From assembly GCF_015832195.1 (NCBI RefSeq), contig NW_024037374.1:1984001-2048000 (forward strand): a stretch of 64,000 nucleotides of DNA. The letters are read 5' to 3'. The position numbers were made by a program, and so were the translations under genes. Of the stretch, positions 32,572 through 42,423 are shown one piece after another (within the stretch, counting starts at the first letter, position 1; every line of letters starts with the position of its first letter). The notes beneath the pieces were generated by a model. The model worked only from the letters and a program-made list of their open reading frames with translations, searched no databases and had not been told where the DNA came from. This DNA is from Motacilla alba alba. Taxonomy: Eukaryota > Chordata > Aves > Passeriformes > Motacillidae.

Positions 32572-33489
32572 TCATCCAGTCATCAGTCTCCTCACTGCAG
32601 CCTTGAGCTCTTGGTTCCTCAGGCTGTAGATGAGGGGGTTCAGGGCTGGAGGCACCACTGAGTACAGAACGGACAGGGCCAGATCCAGGGATGGGGAGGA
32701 CATGGAGGGGGGCTTCAGGTAGGCAAACGCTGCAGTGCTGAGGAACAGAGAGACCACAGCCAGATGAGGGAGGCAGGTGGAAAAGGCTTTGTGCCGTCCC
32801 TGCTCAGAGGGGATCCTCAGCACAGCCCTGAAGATCTGCACATAGGAGAAAACAATGAACACAAAACAGCCAAAACATAAACACACACCAACAGCAAGAA
32901 GTCTCCATTCTCTAAGGCTGGAGTTTGAGCAGGAGAGCTTGAGGATCTGTGGGATTTCACAGAAGAACTGTCCCAGGGCATTGCCATGGCACAGGGGCAG
33001 GGAAAATGTATTGGCCGTGTGCAGCAGAGCATGAAGGAAGCCACTGGCCCAGGCAGCTGCTGCCATGTGGGCACAAGCTCTGCTGCCCAGCAGGGTCCCG
33101 TAGTGCAGGGGTTTGCAGATGGACACGTAGCGGTCGTAGCACATGATGGTCAGGAGGGAAAACTCTGTTGCAAGAAAGAAGAAAATCAGGAAAACCTGTG
33201 CAGCACATCCAGTGTAGGAGATGTTCCTGGTGTCCCAGAGGGAATTGTGCATGGCTTTGGGGACAGTGGTGCAGATGGAGCCCAGGTCAGTGAGGGCCAG
33301 GTTGAGCAGGAAGAAGAACATGGGCGTGTGCAGGTGCTGGCCGCAGGCTACGGCGCTGATGATGAGGCCATTGCCCAGGAGGGCAGCCAGGGAGATGCCC
33401 AGCAAGAGGCAGAAGTGCAGCAGCTGCAGCTGCCGCGTGTCTGCCAATGCCAGCAGGAGGAAGTGGCTGATGCAGCTGCTGTTGGACAT
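32572..33489 (-). CDS. Olfactory receptor, OR14-like (gamma-c), intact, slightly shorter C-terminus
   Basis: 305-residue seven-helix odorant receptor, close paralogue of the gene at 9947-10876. Visible motifs: GN in helix 1, PMFFFL, MCYDRYVSICKPLHY at the end of helix 3, the complete QFFCEIPQ block in the second extracellular loop (one Phe more than copy A), SYVQIF, KAFSTCLPHL and NPLIYSLRN. The stop comes after LMTG, where copy A continues for five residues; the codon is TGA here and TGG there, which removes only the tail end. An acceptor-like TTTTTCTTACAG stands just before the start (about 33514 on the minus strand). No frameshift. Part of the inverted duplication, transcribed away from copy A's direction. 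Confidence 0.92.
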   Translation of the reverse strand: MSNSSCISHFLLLALADTRQLQLLHFCLLLGISLAALLGNGLIISAVACGQHLHTPMFFFLLNLALTDLGSICTTVPKAMHNSLWDTRNISYTGCAAQVFLIFFFLATEFSLLTIMCYDRYVSICKPLHYGTLLGSRACAHMAAAAWASGFLHALLHTANTFSLPLCHGNALGQFFCEIPQILKLSCSNSSLREWRLLAVGVCLCFGCFVFIVFSYVQIFRAVLRIPSEQGRHKAFSTCLPHLAVVSLFLSTAAFAYLKPPSMSSPSLDLALSVLYSVVPPALNPLIYSLRNQELKAAVRRLMTG

Positions 33490-36127
33490 TTGCGCTGTCT
33501 TGGCATGGGGATCTGTAAGAAAAAGTAATCATGGAATAGTTGGGTTTGGAGAGGAGTTTATCTATCCCAGCACAGCCCTGGGTCGCTTTCCCCCCACTGC
33601 CTGCCCAGGGCTCTGCTGCCTGGAGCTGTCCCTGCCAGCAGCTGCTTCCCTGTGCCCAGGGCTGTGCCCTGCCAGTGCTGCCAGAGCCCAGACCAGCCCT
33701 GGGGGCTCAGCTCTGCCCTGCAGACCCCTCCCAGCTCTGGCACTGCCCAGGGGCAGCTCTGGCTCTGTAGGCTCTGATGGCAACCTAAGAGCAACCCTGA
33801 GGAGGCTAGAAGACCGACACTGATGCTGACTCTGATGGACTTTGTTCTGATTTCTACATCTGCTGGGTTTATTTGGATCTCAAAGAAAATATTTTATTTT
33901 TTTAAGCCTGAACTGAGAACAGAATATCTATGTGCAAATTCCCATCTAGGCAACCCAGAGCAATAGATGTAAAAAACATGGATTTTCCCTTTTATGCAGC
34001 CCTTTCCTCACTGAGCTCCCTCTGTAATCTACTTGGAAATGTTCTGCAGTTAAATGCCATGCTGGGTGCAGTCCTGCACAATGCAGCATCATCCCCACAC
34101 AAGGACAACACTTGCAACCCCTATTAGCTGTCTCCTTGCAGCCAGATCTTACCCCCCCCATTCTGAGAGCAGTTCCCCAGGCTGGCTGAGAGCTGTCCCT
34201 GGCAGGCAGCAGAGTCCCTGCCCCAGCACAGCGCTCTGGGCTGCAGGAGCCTGCTCTGCAGGACAGCCCTGGGCACCCCTGGCTGCTCTGCACAAGAGAC
34301 AATCAGAGAATGTACTCACAGAGTCTGTAGGCATTGGGATGTTGCAGCTGTAGGAGATCACTGCAGGAGCTGCAGCTGCATTGTCCTGCAGCCAGAGGTT
34401 CCTGTGCCAAGGGCTGGCAGGGATTCTGCCCCAGGCACTTCTCAGCACCTTCCCAGCCCTGACTGATTGAAGCTCTCTGTGCCTCTGTGCTGTGCCCGGG
34501 CTGGCTGCAGGCAGTGCCCCAGCCTTGCTGGGCTGGCAGAAGAGCTGCTCAGCAAGAGAAATGTGCTTTTGAAGCTCTTCTTGGTTACCAGCAGCTGCCT
34601 CTGTGCCAGCAGCCCAGCCCAGCTCAGCAGCACAGCCACAGCACAAGGACTTTAATGAGCCTCTGGGGCTTTGTGCTCAGGCCCTGAACATCAGTCCCTG
34701 AGAGGCAGCTGAAGAAACCTCTCCAGAACTCCAAGTCAGAATCACACTCCAAAGTTTCTTTCACTTTTAATGGGTCCCAGGGAGGGACACGACTGAGAAA
34801 GTGTCCCCAGGCCCCAGGCAGAGCAGAGAACTGCAGGCAGTGATGACAGGTGGGGACAAAGAGAAGCCAAGTCTTGGTGCCCTGGGGCACAGCAGGGTCT
34901 GTGCCACCAAGGGCTGGGAGAAGACACCTTGTCCTGAGGCACTGGGGCCTCCTGGCACAACCCCAGCCAACCTGGGCACTGGCAGCCCCTTGTCCTGCCC
35001 TCAGCATCCCCCCCTAGCCCACATGCCAGTGGCCTCAAGGATCTGCTGGAAGGAGTCCCTGGGGAGCCTTGCTCAGCAATGGCCCTGGGGGCTCCTCAAT
35101 GCTCCCAGGGACTGCAGGGTTTTCAAAGGACTTTGGGTTTGGCTTTTGCCTTGGACTCTCTGAGAGTTTTGTGCAATCATGGCCTCCAATGATCTGCTGT
35201 AATTAGTCCCTGGAGAGGCTTTGTCAGTTACAACATTCAGTGGGGCTCATTAATACTTCAGGGTAGTTCAGTTTTTTAAGGTAGTTAGTGTTTCCCTTTT
35301 GATACAGACTCGATGAGAAAGATTGTGCACTCACAGCCTCCAATTATCTGCTTTATTAAATCCCTTGAGAGCCTTTATCAGCAATGACACTCAGTGGGGC
35401 TTATTAATGCTTCAAGGTACTTCAGTTATTTTAAGGTATTTGGTTTTTCCTTTCTGGTACAGACTCTGTGAGAGGTTTGTGCAATCATGGTCCCAATTAT
35501 CTGCTTTAACGAGTCCCTTGAGAGCTTTGCATTGACACTCAGTGGGGCTCATTAGTACTCTGAGATACTCAAGGTTTTTAAGGTACTTTTGAATTTCCTT
35601 TCCACACTGAGTCTCTGACAGGTTTTGTGCTATCCTGGCCTCCACTTCTCTCTTCCAAGGAGTCCATGATGAGCCTGTGTTGGGGATGGACCTCAGTGGG
35701 ACCCATTCATGCCTCGAGACACTTTGGGTGCTTCTTGTGATTTTGACTCCTGGCAAGGTTTGTGCAATCTGCTCTGAGGCCCTGAGGTTCCAGGGCTCAG
35801 CTCCAAATGCACCACGGGGCTCATTAGGATCAAGCAAGTCCTGACAAACCATGGCCCTGCCTTGATTTCCCTCTGGTCTGGGGCAGTTCATCAGGAAGAT
35901 TTCCTGCTGCAGTCATGGAGAAATATTTCAAGGAGGTTCTATGAAAGATGCATTCCTAGTTTAAATGGTATATTTTATTTAGGTTCTCTTTAGAGAGGAG
36001 CTGATTACAGCATTCTGTGACTGATATTGATCCAGGGACTCTCCTGAGGAGGTCTGGCCTGGTCAGAGAAGCTGGGCCTTGAGCTCTGACCCAGTGTGAA
36101 CAACCTTGCTCCACATTCCCCAATCCC
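33490..36127 (-). repeat. Receptor 5' flank, arm R
   Basis: 33530-34310 would be the intron equivalent and differs from arm A. A GTGAGT donor-like site is at 34319-34314 (minus strand). 34320-35950 matches 6950-8425 and 62200-63687. No coding gene supported. Confidence 0.65.
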
Positions 36128-36350
36128 GTCCTGTCTCTCCTCACCTGGGTCCTGCTTTGCTTGGAGAACTGGCTGAACACAACTAAAAGGGTTTTTTTTC
36201 CCTTTTTAATTTTTCTTTTTGAAAAGAATCTAAAACTCCAGAATTTCCCCATTGAAAACAGAGACCCTCCTCAAGTGTGTGACAGCCCAAGCTGCCACCA
36301 AGCAGGCTCCTCTTCCCTAAGGCAGAGATATGCAAGGAATGTTTTAGACC
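36128..36350. other. Unassigned
   Basis: A T-rich/A-rich stretch (TTTTTTTTCCCTTTTTAATTTTTC near 36190) and a short GC-rich tail. No gene or element recognised. Confidence 0.35.
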
Positions 36351-36711
36351 TTTGGACTCCTTGGCTCCACAAGGCCTTCTTGTGTCGCCATGGACTCTTG
36401 GTTCTTTCAGGTTCTGCAGTGTCACAGTGGATATTTGGTTCCATGGGGCCCCAGAAGGTCATCATGGTCTTTTTGCTTCCATGAGGCCTTGCTCTGTCTC
36501 ATGGACTTTGGATTCCTTGAGGTTCTGTACTCTCAACAATGATCTCCTTAGTTCCAAAGTGTCTCAATGGTCCCTTGGTTCCACAAGGTTCCTCAGTGTC
36601 AAAATGGAAGCCTTGGTTCCATGTGCCCCATGGTGTCACCATGGTCTCCATGGTTCCACAAGGCCGTGCAGAGTCACAATGGCCCAAAGGGTTCATGAGG
36701 CCCCACAATGT
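36351..36711 (+). repeat. 37-bp minisatellite array 4
   Basis: About ten units of the 37-base repeat, more diverged than array 2 (CAGTGTCACAGTGG, CAGTGTCAAAATGG). Cut on the right by a solo LTR at 36712. Confidence 0.8.
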
Positions 36712-37296
36712 TGTGAAAAACACAGTTCACTCTTTAGAACTTTTAAAAGTTTAATCAAGGATAAAAGAAAAGACAAATGAGTGATCAGCACTGGGATGCT
36801 TTTGGTGAATGGCCAAAGAGCAGCAGGTAGCTTAAAATCATGTTCTTTATATACAGTTACATTGCTGGGGTTACATGCATATTCATTAGCTTCTACATTA
36901 TTCAAACATTCTTGAAAGCTTTTGATGTTGCAGGGACTCTTGATTTTGGCTTTTACACCCTGACTTATCTGCATGACATCCTGGGATCAAGTCAATCTAT
37001 TTTATTCCTTCCTGTGGTTTCATCCCAGTTGTTTCACACTTCTCTGATAAGAGGAGCTAACGAGCTCTTCCCCAGTCTCCTCCATGCTCTGTCTTGTGTC
37101 ACTGTTGTCTTATGAGCTGTAAAGCCCTGGATGGCTTCACACTGTTCTCTTAGTTACACAAAAGCCTTTTAGCATCTTCTATTTTGCTAAGGTCTACAGT
37201 ACAATACGTTCATCACATCACTATTTCTATAAGCGATACACAGATATCATATTCATTACACTGCTATGAGCTATACAGTGCATCCTTAAACTGACA
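36712..37296 (-). repeat. Solo LTR, minus strand
   Basis: 585 bases. On the minus strand it begins TGTCAGTTTAAGGATGC, has a TATA box (GTATATAAAGAACATG, about 36857), a GATTAAA-type polyadenylation word near 36755 and ends GTGTTTTTCACA. TG...CA ends and the promoter order are those of a retroviral LTR; no internal sequence is attached. It is 12 bases left of the second ERV-L element. Confidence 0.7.
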
Positions 37297-37308
37297 GATT
37301 ATGTTATT

Positions 37309-37977
37309 TGTCCTGGTTTAGGGCAAATTTGAGAGAAAACCTCCAAAAGGGGGCCCTCCCCGAACAGCAAACCCACACAGCTCCTCCCCCCAACTGGCTT
37401 GGGAAAAATTTCCTCGGAGAGAAGTGGAAAAACCCCTGTTTATTTAACAGGCAAAGCATTCTCCAGCACAAAACGTGAACAAAACCAGATGACAAAACTG
37501 ATTCGCTGCTCTGAAGAGATGACAAATTCAGAAAGTCTCTCCAGTGGGTGGTCGCTCTGTTATCAATCCCTCCGGCACTGGGAAAGGCTGCTGCCCAGAG
37601 TAGCCCCTGGTAGGCTACAAAGGGCGAGCTCTTGGTGCTCCCCAGGTCCCAGTCCGGAGCAAGTTCAAACGGTTCCAAGAAAAGGGAAAGAAAAAAAACC
37701 AGTCCAGGGAAAACTTCTCTGCCTCAGCTAGCTCAACTAACTAAAAAGCAAAGGAGGGCTCTGGTCTGCCCTGTCCGTGCCCAGACAGCACAGTGGAGTA
37801 GAATGTGGAGGAGTGTTGCTTTTAGAGGAGTGAGTGCAGTCTCTGATAACAAACTCCACGCTTCTTCTTCTCCCCACCTTCGGTCTCAGAACCAGTCTTG
37901 AAGGCACAGAATATAATATCCAGCATAAATGGAACAGACGATTGAGGATACAAGAATCATAAAGTCCCCCTAGGACA
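37309..37977 (-). repeat. ERV-L copy 2, 3' LTR
   Basis: 669 bases, TGTCCTGGTTTAGGG ... CCCTAGGACA on the plus strand, so inverted TGTCCTA/TAGGACA ends. Contains GTTAAATAAACAGG-type polyadenylation region. The minus-strand polypurine tract (GATAAGGGGTGGAA, about 37991-37978) directly precedes it. Confidence 0.8.
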
Positions 37978-38153
37978 TTCCACCCCTTATCCCCATATCC
38001 TCAACTTACTACCAAAACTAATATATATTCTAACTCTACACACGCATACAGCCATGCATTTTATTCACATAGTAACTTCCATCTGTTCCACCCAAAAAAT
38101 TACAAGCAATACCCATCATGCTCCTGTCACATCCCCACACCGGACAACTGAAT

Positions 38154-39854
38154 CTAAGTCTTCAGCCTGTATGACTGGTTCTTGTTCTTCATCTTGACAC
38201 CAAAATTTTCACCTTCAGGCCAATTTGTAATTACCTCCAAAATCCCAGGGCGATTCAGTTTACCTATACAGGTGTGCTGTGTGATAAGAGCAATCCACTG
38301 GCTCCATGTAGCGCTGGTGGCATGGTGGGTGGAAGGAACCTTCCCTTTGAACATCCACCCCAGCACCGGCAGTCGGGGTGCCAGGAGGAGTTGTGCTTCT
38401 GTACCAATCACCTCTGAGGCAGCTTGGACTCCTTCATAGGCAGCCAAGATTTCTTTCTCTGTTGGACTGTAGTTGGCTTCAGACCCTCTGTAGCTTCGAC
38501 CCTGAGTCTCCCCAGGCACCTTCTGCCAAAGGCTCCAGGACAAACCATGGTTCCCGGCTGCAGAGTAGAGCATGTTCCTCACCTCTGGTCCTGTTCTGAC
38601 TGGGCCAAAGGCTACTGCATGAGCAATCTCCTGCTTGATCTGGGCAAAGGCTTGTTGCTGCTCAGGGCCCCAGTGGAAATTGTTCTTCTTCTGGGTGATC
38701 AGGTAAAGAGGGCTCATGATCAGACTGTACTCAGGAATATGCATTCTCCAAAAGCCTATGGCACCTAGGAAAGCTTGTGTCTCCTTCTTATTGGTCGGTG
38801 GAGACATAGCTGTGATCTTGTTGATGACATCCATAGGAATCTGATGCTGACCAACTTGCCACTTTACTCCTAGGAACAGAATCTCATTAGCAGGTCCTTT
38901 TACTTTGCTCTTTTTGATGGTGAAACCAGCTCCCAGGATGATCTGGATGATTTTCTCTCCTTTCTCAAACACTTCTGCAGCTGTGTTCCCCCACACAATG
39001 ATGTCATCAATATCCTGTAGATGTTCTGGAGCCTCACCCTTTTCTAAGGCACAGGCCAAATGGGGCTGTTGAAGGGTGAGTGGGTCTTGCTGACCACCCC
39101 TTGGCTCTCCAGCTCTCGGATCATCTTATGGATGGCAATCACAGCATCTCCAGTGGTTCTATACTGTCGACGATGCACTGTGGAAGTGGCAATTGGTACC
39201 TGTTGCTCTTCTCCCTTCAGGAGTTCTACTGTAGATGGATTCTTGGACAGTCCAGGCAAGGTGTTCAATTGCTGGACACCCTCTGTCACTACAGCTGCTA
39301 TCCCAAATGCCCACCTGAGTCCTTTTTGGTCTTTGAAATACCCACTTTGGAGATAATCTATGCCCAAAATACATGGAGCCCATGGGCTTGTCACAATAGG
39401 GTGTTTCTTCCACTCATTTCCAGTCAGGCTCACATCAGCTTCCACCAAAATGAAATCCTGTGATCCCCCTGTCACACCAGCAATAGAAACAGGTTCTGTC
39501 CCCACATATCTTGATGGGATCAATGTGCACTGGGCACCAGTGTCAACTAAAGCTTTATACTCTTGTGGTTCTGATGTGCCAGGCCAACGAATCCACACAG
39601 TGCAGAAAACACGGTTTTCCCTAGCCTCTACCTGGTCAGAGGCAGGGCCCCTCTAAGCCTGGCCATCCTTCTTTCCCTGGGCATATGTCTTGGAGGTTCC
39701 TTCAAGGGGATCGGACACGTCATCATCATCATACCTGGTAGTTTGGCTACGGGCAACTGGAGCTGCTTCCCTTTTGGTGGAACTTCCTCTCTGAGCCCTG
39801 TCTTCCTTCCATTCACACACCCGTTGGGCCAGAGCAGCAGCAGGTTTTCCATCC
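38154..39854 (-). pseudogene. ERV-L copy 2: gag end, protease, partial RT
   Basis: Gag end (39854-39653, acidic DDDD run), protease and linker as one open frame (39598-39044, catalytic DTGA at residues 19-22, no frameshift unlike copy 1), then RT from 39059 to 38154. The junction at about 39050 skips about 300 bases that copy 1 has, removing the first palm motifs but keeping D-I-D-D. After 38154 the element goes straight to a short tail and the 3' LTR, so RNase H and integrase are gone. Confidence 0.8.
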
Positions 39855-40293
39855 TGTTGGAAATTATTTAAATGTAGAAATTTTGTAAAGTATAGTATGT
39901 AGGAATTAGTAGCCGTTTGAAGTGTGGTGTAACCTTTGGAGTGTGTAACCATAGTATTCAAGCAACCGTAACGAATGTTTAATCAGGGAGGGAAGCAAGA
40001 ATGTTGATCTGTATACAATGTACTGGAAATCATGATAGGTACTTGATTTATAGTCTTGTTTGTAGCTTAAGGAGTATATTGTGAGTTTCACAAGAAGCCA
40101 GTTGCTAAGAAAGGGAATTGTTGGGGAGGGGGGTCTGTTACTTGGAGAAATTTGTAACAAACTGTAGTATATAAGGAGATCGATGTATCAGTAGCGTTGG
40201 AGCTCTGATTTGGGACAGGGGTCCCCGGACTCCCGGGCCCTCAATAAAGCACCGCACAAAACTTACGGGTTTTGTGTCTTTGTTCGGGCAACA
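39855..40293 (+). repeat. Gamma-type provirus 5' LTR
   Basis: TGTTGGAAAT ... CGGGCAACA, 439 bases. TATATAAGG at 40168-40176, AATAAA at 40243-40248, U5 with a GGGTTTTGTGTCTTTG stretch. Drives viral transcription in the plus direction. Confidence 0.93.
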
Positions 40294-40300
40294 GTTTTTC

Positions 40301-40318
40301 TGGCGACCGCGGCAGGAC
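40301..40318 (+). other. Probable primer binding site of gamma-type provirus
   Basis: TGGCGACCGCGGCAGGAC, seven bases after the LTR. TGGCGACC fits the 3' end of some arginine tRNAs (ending GGTCGCCA), but the inner bases fit poorly, so the tRNA is uncertain. Confidence 0.5.
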
Positions 40319-40542
40319 TCCGAGGGTGGCTGGGGCGGTTCACGTCCCGATTTGCTCCAAAGCCGGCGCCGAGCACTTCTCGGGGAGACATCGGTTCGTG
40401 CCCTACCCCCGCACCTGTCGGACAACTGCATAAGGTAAGCCCAAAAAGTGCTTTATATTGAATAAGGGGATATTGGATTTGGTGGATTTGGTGGAATAAG
40501 CCTAGGCCCGGCCGTAAGACGTAGAAAATACGCAGGACCGGA

Positions 40543-40586
40543 TTTTACCCTTCGGGGTAAAAAGGTTTTACCCTTCAGGGGTAAAA
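40543..40586 (+). promoter_or_regulatory. Two tandem RNA stem-loops in the leader
   Basis: TTTTACCC-TTCG-GGGTAAAA (40543-40562) and TTTTACCC-TTCAG-GGGTAAAA (40566-40586). Each has a perfect 8-base-pair stem; the first has a C(UUCG)G loop, an unusually stable tetraloop. The position between PBS and gag suggests a packaging or dimerisation element (inference). Confidence 0.65.
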
Positions 40587-40679
40587 AAAAAAGGTGTGGA
40601 GGTATTGGTATATTGGAATATTATAATTGTATGGTGTAGAGGTACTGGTAGTATAATTGTGTAGTATGATGTCGTTTAA

Positions 40680-40834
40680 GACGTTTAAGGCATTAGTTCA
40701 AGCAAATAGTAAATGTAAAATGTAAAAATAGTAAAAAAAATAGTAAATGTAAAAAATAGTAAAAAAAAAATAGTAAATGTAAATGTAAAAATGTAAAAAA
40801 AATAGTAACTGTAAAATGTAAAAATAGTAAAAAA
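40680..40834 (+). repeat. A-rich repeats in the leader
   Basis: Tandem variants of AAATGTAAAAATAGTA running up to the gag start. Only T, A and a few G. No coding sense. It may be a replication-slippage expansion. Confidence 0.7.
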
Positions 40835-40835
40835 C

Positions 40836-42423
40836 ATGCCATTAGGTTGTATATCAAAACGATGGAAAAGTGAAGGATATGACCAAGAGTTGGACAAAGG
40901 AAAGATGATTGATTATTGTAATCACTGGTGGCCGGAGTATGAAATTGGAGAAGCTGGGTGGCTGGTGAACGGTACAATAGAAGTGGGAATTATGGAATCT
41001 TTGATGCGGTTTTTGAGGAGAAATGAGAAATGGGAGGAAATGCCATATTTAGACTTGTTCTTTGTTTTAAGTCGAAAGGAGGAGTGACAGCGAGAATGCA
41101 ATATTTTGGTGTTGGACGTAAATGAGGAAAAAGAGTGTGTTGGTTGTAAGCAGAGAAAAGGGTGTGAGTTGGGGTCTACCGTGGAGGAAGATTTGTCTTA
41201 CTGTGTAGCTCCGCTAAGAGTTTCTGAGAATCCTGGCTCTATTAACCCTTCTGCGCCGCCTGCTGAATATATAGGATTTAGTGAGAGTGAGACCGATGAT
41301 GATAAGAAGGAGAATGTTAAAAGGACCCCATTAGCAGAACGAACACGCAAGGGGAGAAAAGGGCAAAAGAAGCCACAGCTAATTGCGCCATTGAGAGAGG
41401 CTGTGGGACCCCAAGGGGAAAGGATCCTTATAAAAGTACCCTTTTCCCCAGGAGATTTGGTGATCTGGAAACAATCTGCGGGGAGTTACCGGGAGGATCC
41501 TGAAAGGGTGGCAAGGGTGGTTAAAATGGTAATAAAAACACAGAACCCAGATTGGAATAATTTACAGGTGTTACTAGACACAATATTAGACTTTACTGAA
41601 AAGGAAATGGTTATTTGGGCTACTAAAGAAAAAGCAAGGGATGACATCCGATTACGGGGGGGTGAATAAAACGATTGATGAGGTAGTTCCAAGTGAGGAC
41701 CCTAGATGGGACCCTAATTCAACAGGGGGAATGAGGGCCGTGAAGCGGTATCAGGAATTGTTAATTGAAGGAATCAGAACAGGAATACCTAAAACCATGA
41801 ACTGGTCAAAATTGTATTCAGTTAAACAAGATAAAAACGAGTTACCTTCTGCCTTTTTGGAAAGATTGAAGGATGTGGCTCGGAGATTTACTAATTTGAA
41901 TGTAGAAGAGCAATCGGGAAAACTCCAGATTGCATTGTTGTTCATGGGTTAGTCACAGGAAGATATTAGGAAAAAATTGCAGAAATTAGAGGCGGAAGAT
42001 ACTCGGGACCTGGATAAATTGCTAGAAGTGGCCTGGAAAGTATATAATAACAGGGAGAAGGAGGCAGCCAGAAAGCAGCAAGCTAGTCTATTAGCTGTGA
42101 TACAACAAGCAAGGGCAGGCGGGAGGGTTAATCGGGGTTGCGGACGAGGTGGAATGGGAATGAGTAGGGGACCTAGGGGAATGATAAGAAGAAGGGGAGG
42201 ATTTGGGTTTGCCCCAGGCATGGGAAGACTAGACCCCAATCAATGTGCGTTTTGCCGACAATTAAGACACTGGAAAAATGAGTGTCCGATAAGAACCGGA
42301 ATAGGAATGGGGCCAGCTATGGGAAACGTAGGTATAGGAATTATTTTGCCTGGAGGATTTGCAGGGAGGTCAGCAGATGTCGCCCAAGAAATGGTCCTGG
42401 GACATTATCAAAATCAAAGCTGA
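40836..42423 (+). pseudogene. Gamma-type gag
   Basis: Start ATG at 40836 (MPLGC) begins a gamma-type matrix (84 residues, to TGA at 41085-41087). The same frame continues to 41669 through a late-domain motif PSAP (41247-41258) and the first half of the capsid (p30-type PLRE ... PWNxL). A run of seven G at about 41657-41663 shifts the frame, and capsid continues in the next frame from 41641 to TAG at 41950-41952. Nucleocapsid follows (41977-42420), with an Arg/Gly-rich part and one zinc knuckle CAFCRQLRHWKNEC (42245-42286). The gag end is TGA at 42421. Normal Gag organisation, broken at three points. Confidence 0.85.

Larger units (their letters stand above)
30657..36127 (-). repeat. Arm R of large inverted duplication
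   Basis: Mirror copy of arm A (6767-13045), separated from it by a ~17.6-kb spacer. Its outer end at ~36127 corresponds to the point where arm A carries the class I LTR, so R shows the locus without that LTR. It contains the second olfactory receptor gene. Confidence 0.85.

Noticed and set aside
32572..32580. Early stop in receptor R as evidence of a pseudogene
   Set aside because: It removes only the last residues after the seventh helix; all functional motifs are complete.
34624..35163. Frames of 120-127 codons seen in all three receptor flanks as a conserved small gene
   Set aside because: Conserved because the segments are recent duplicates; frames exist on both strands, show no start or stop conservation beyond DNA identity.
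39906..40160. 84-codon minus-strand frame present in both gamma-type LTRs
   Set aside because: Identical only because the LTRs are identical; antisense to U3 and without known homologue.
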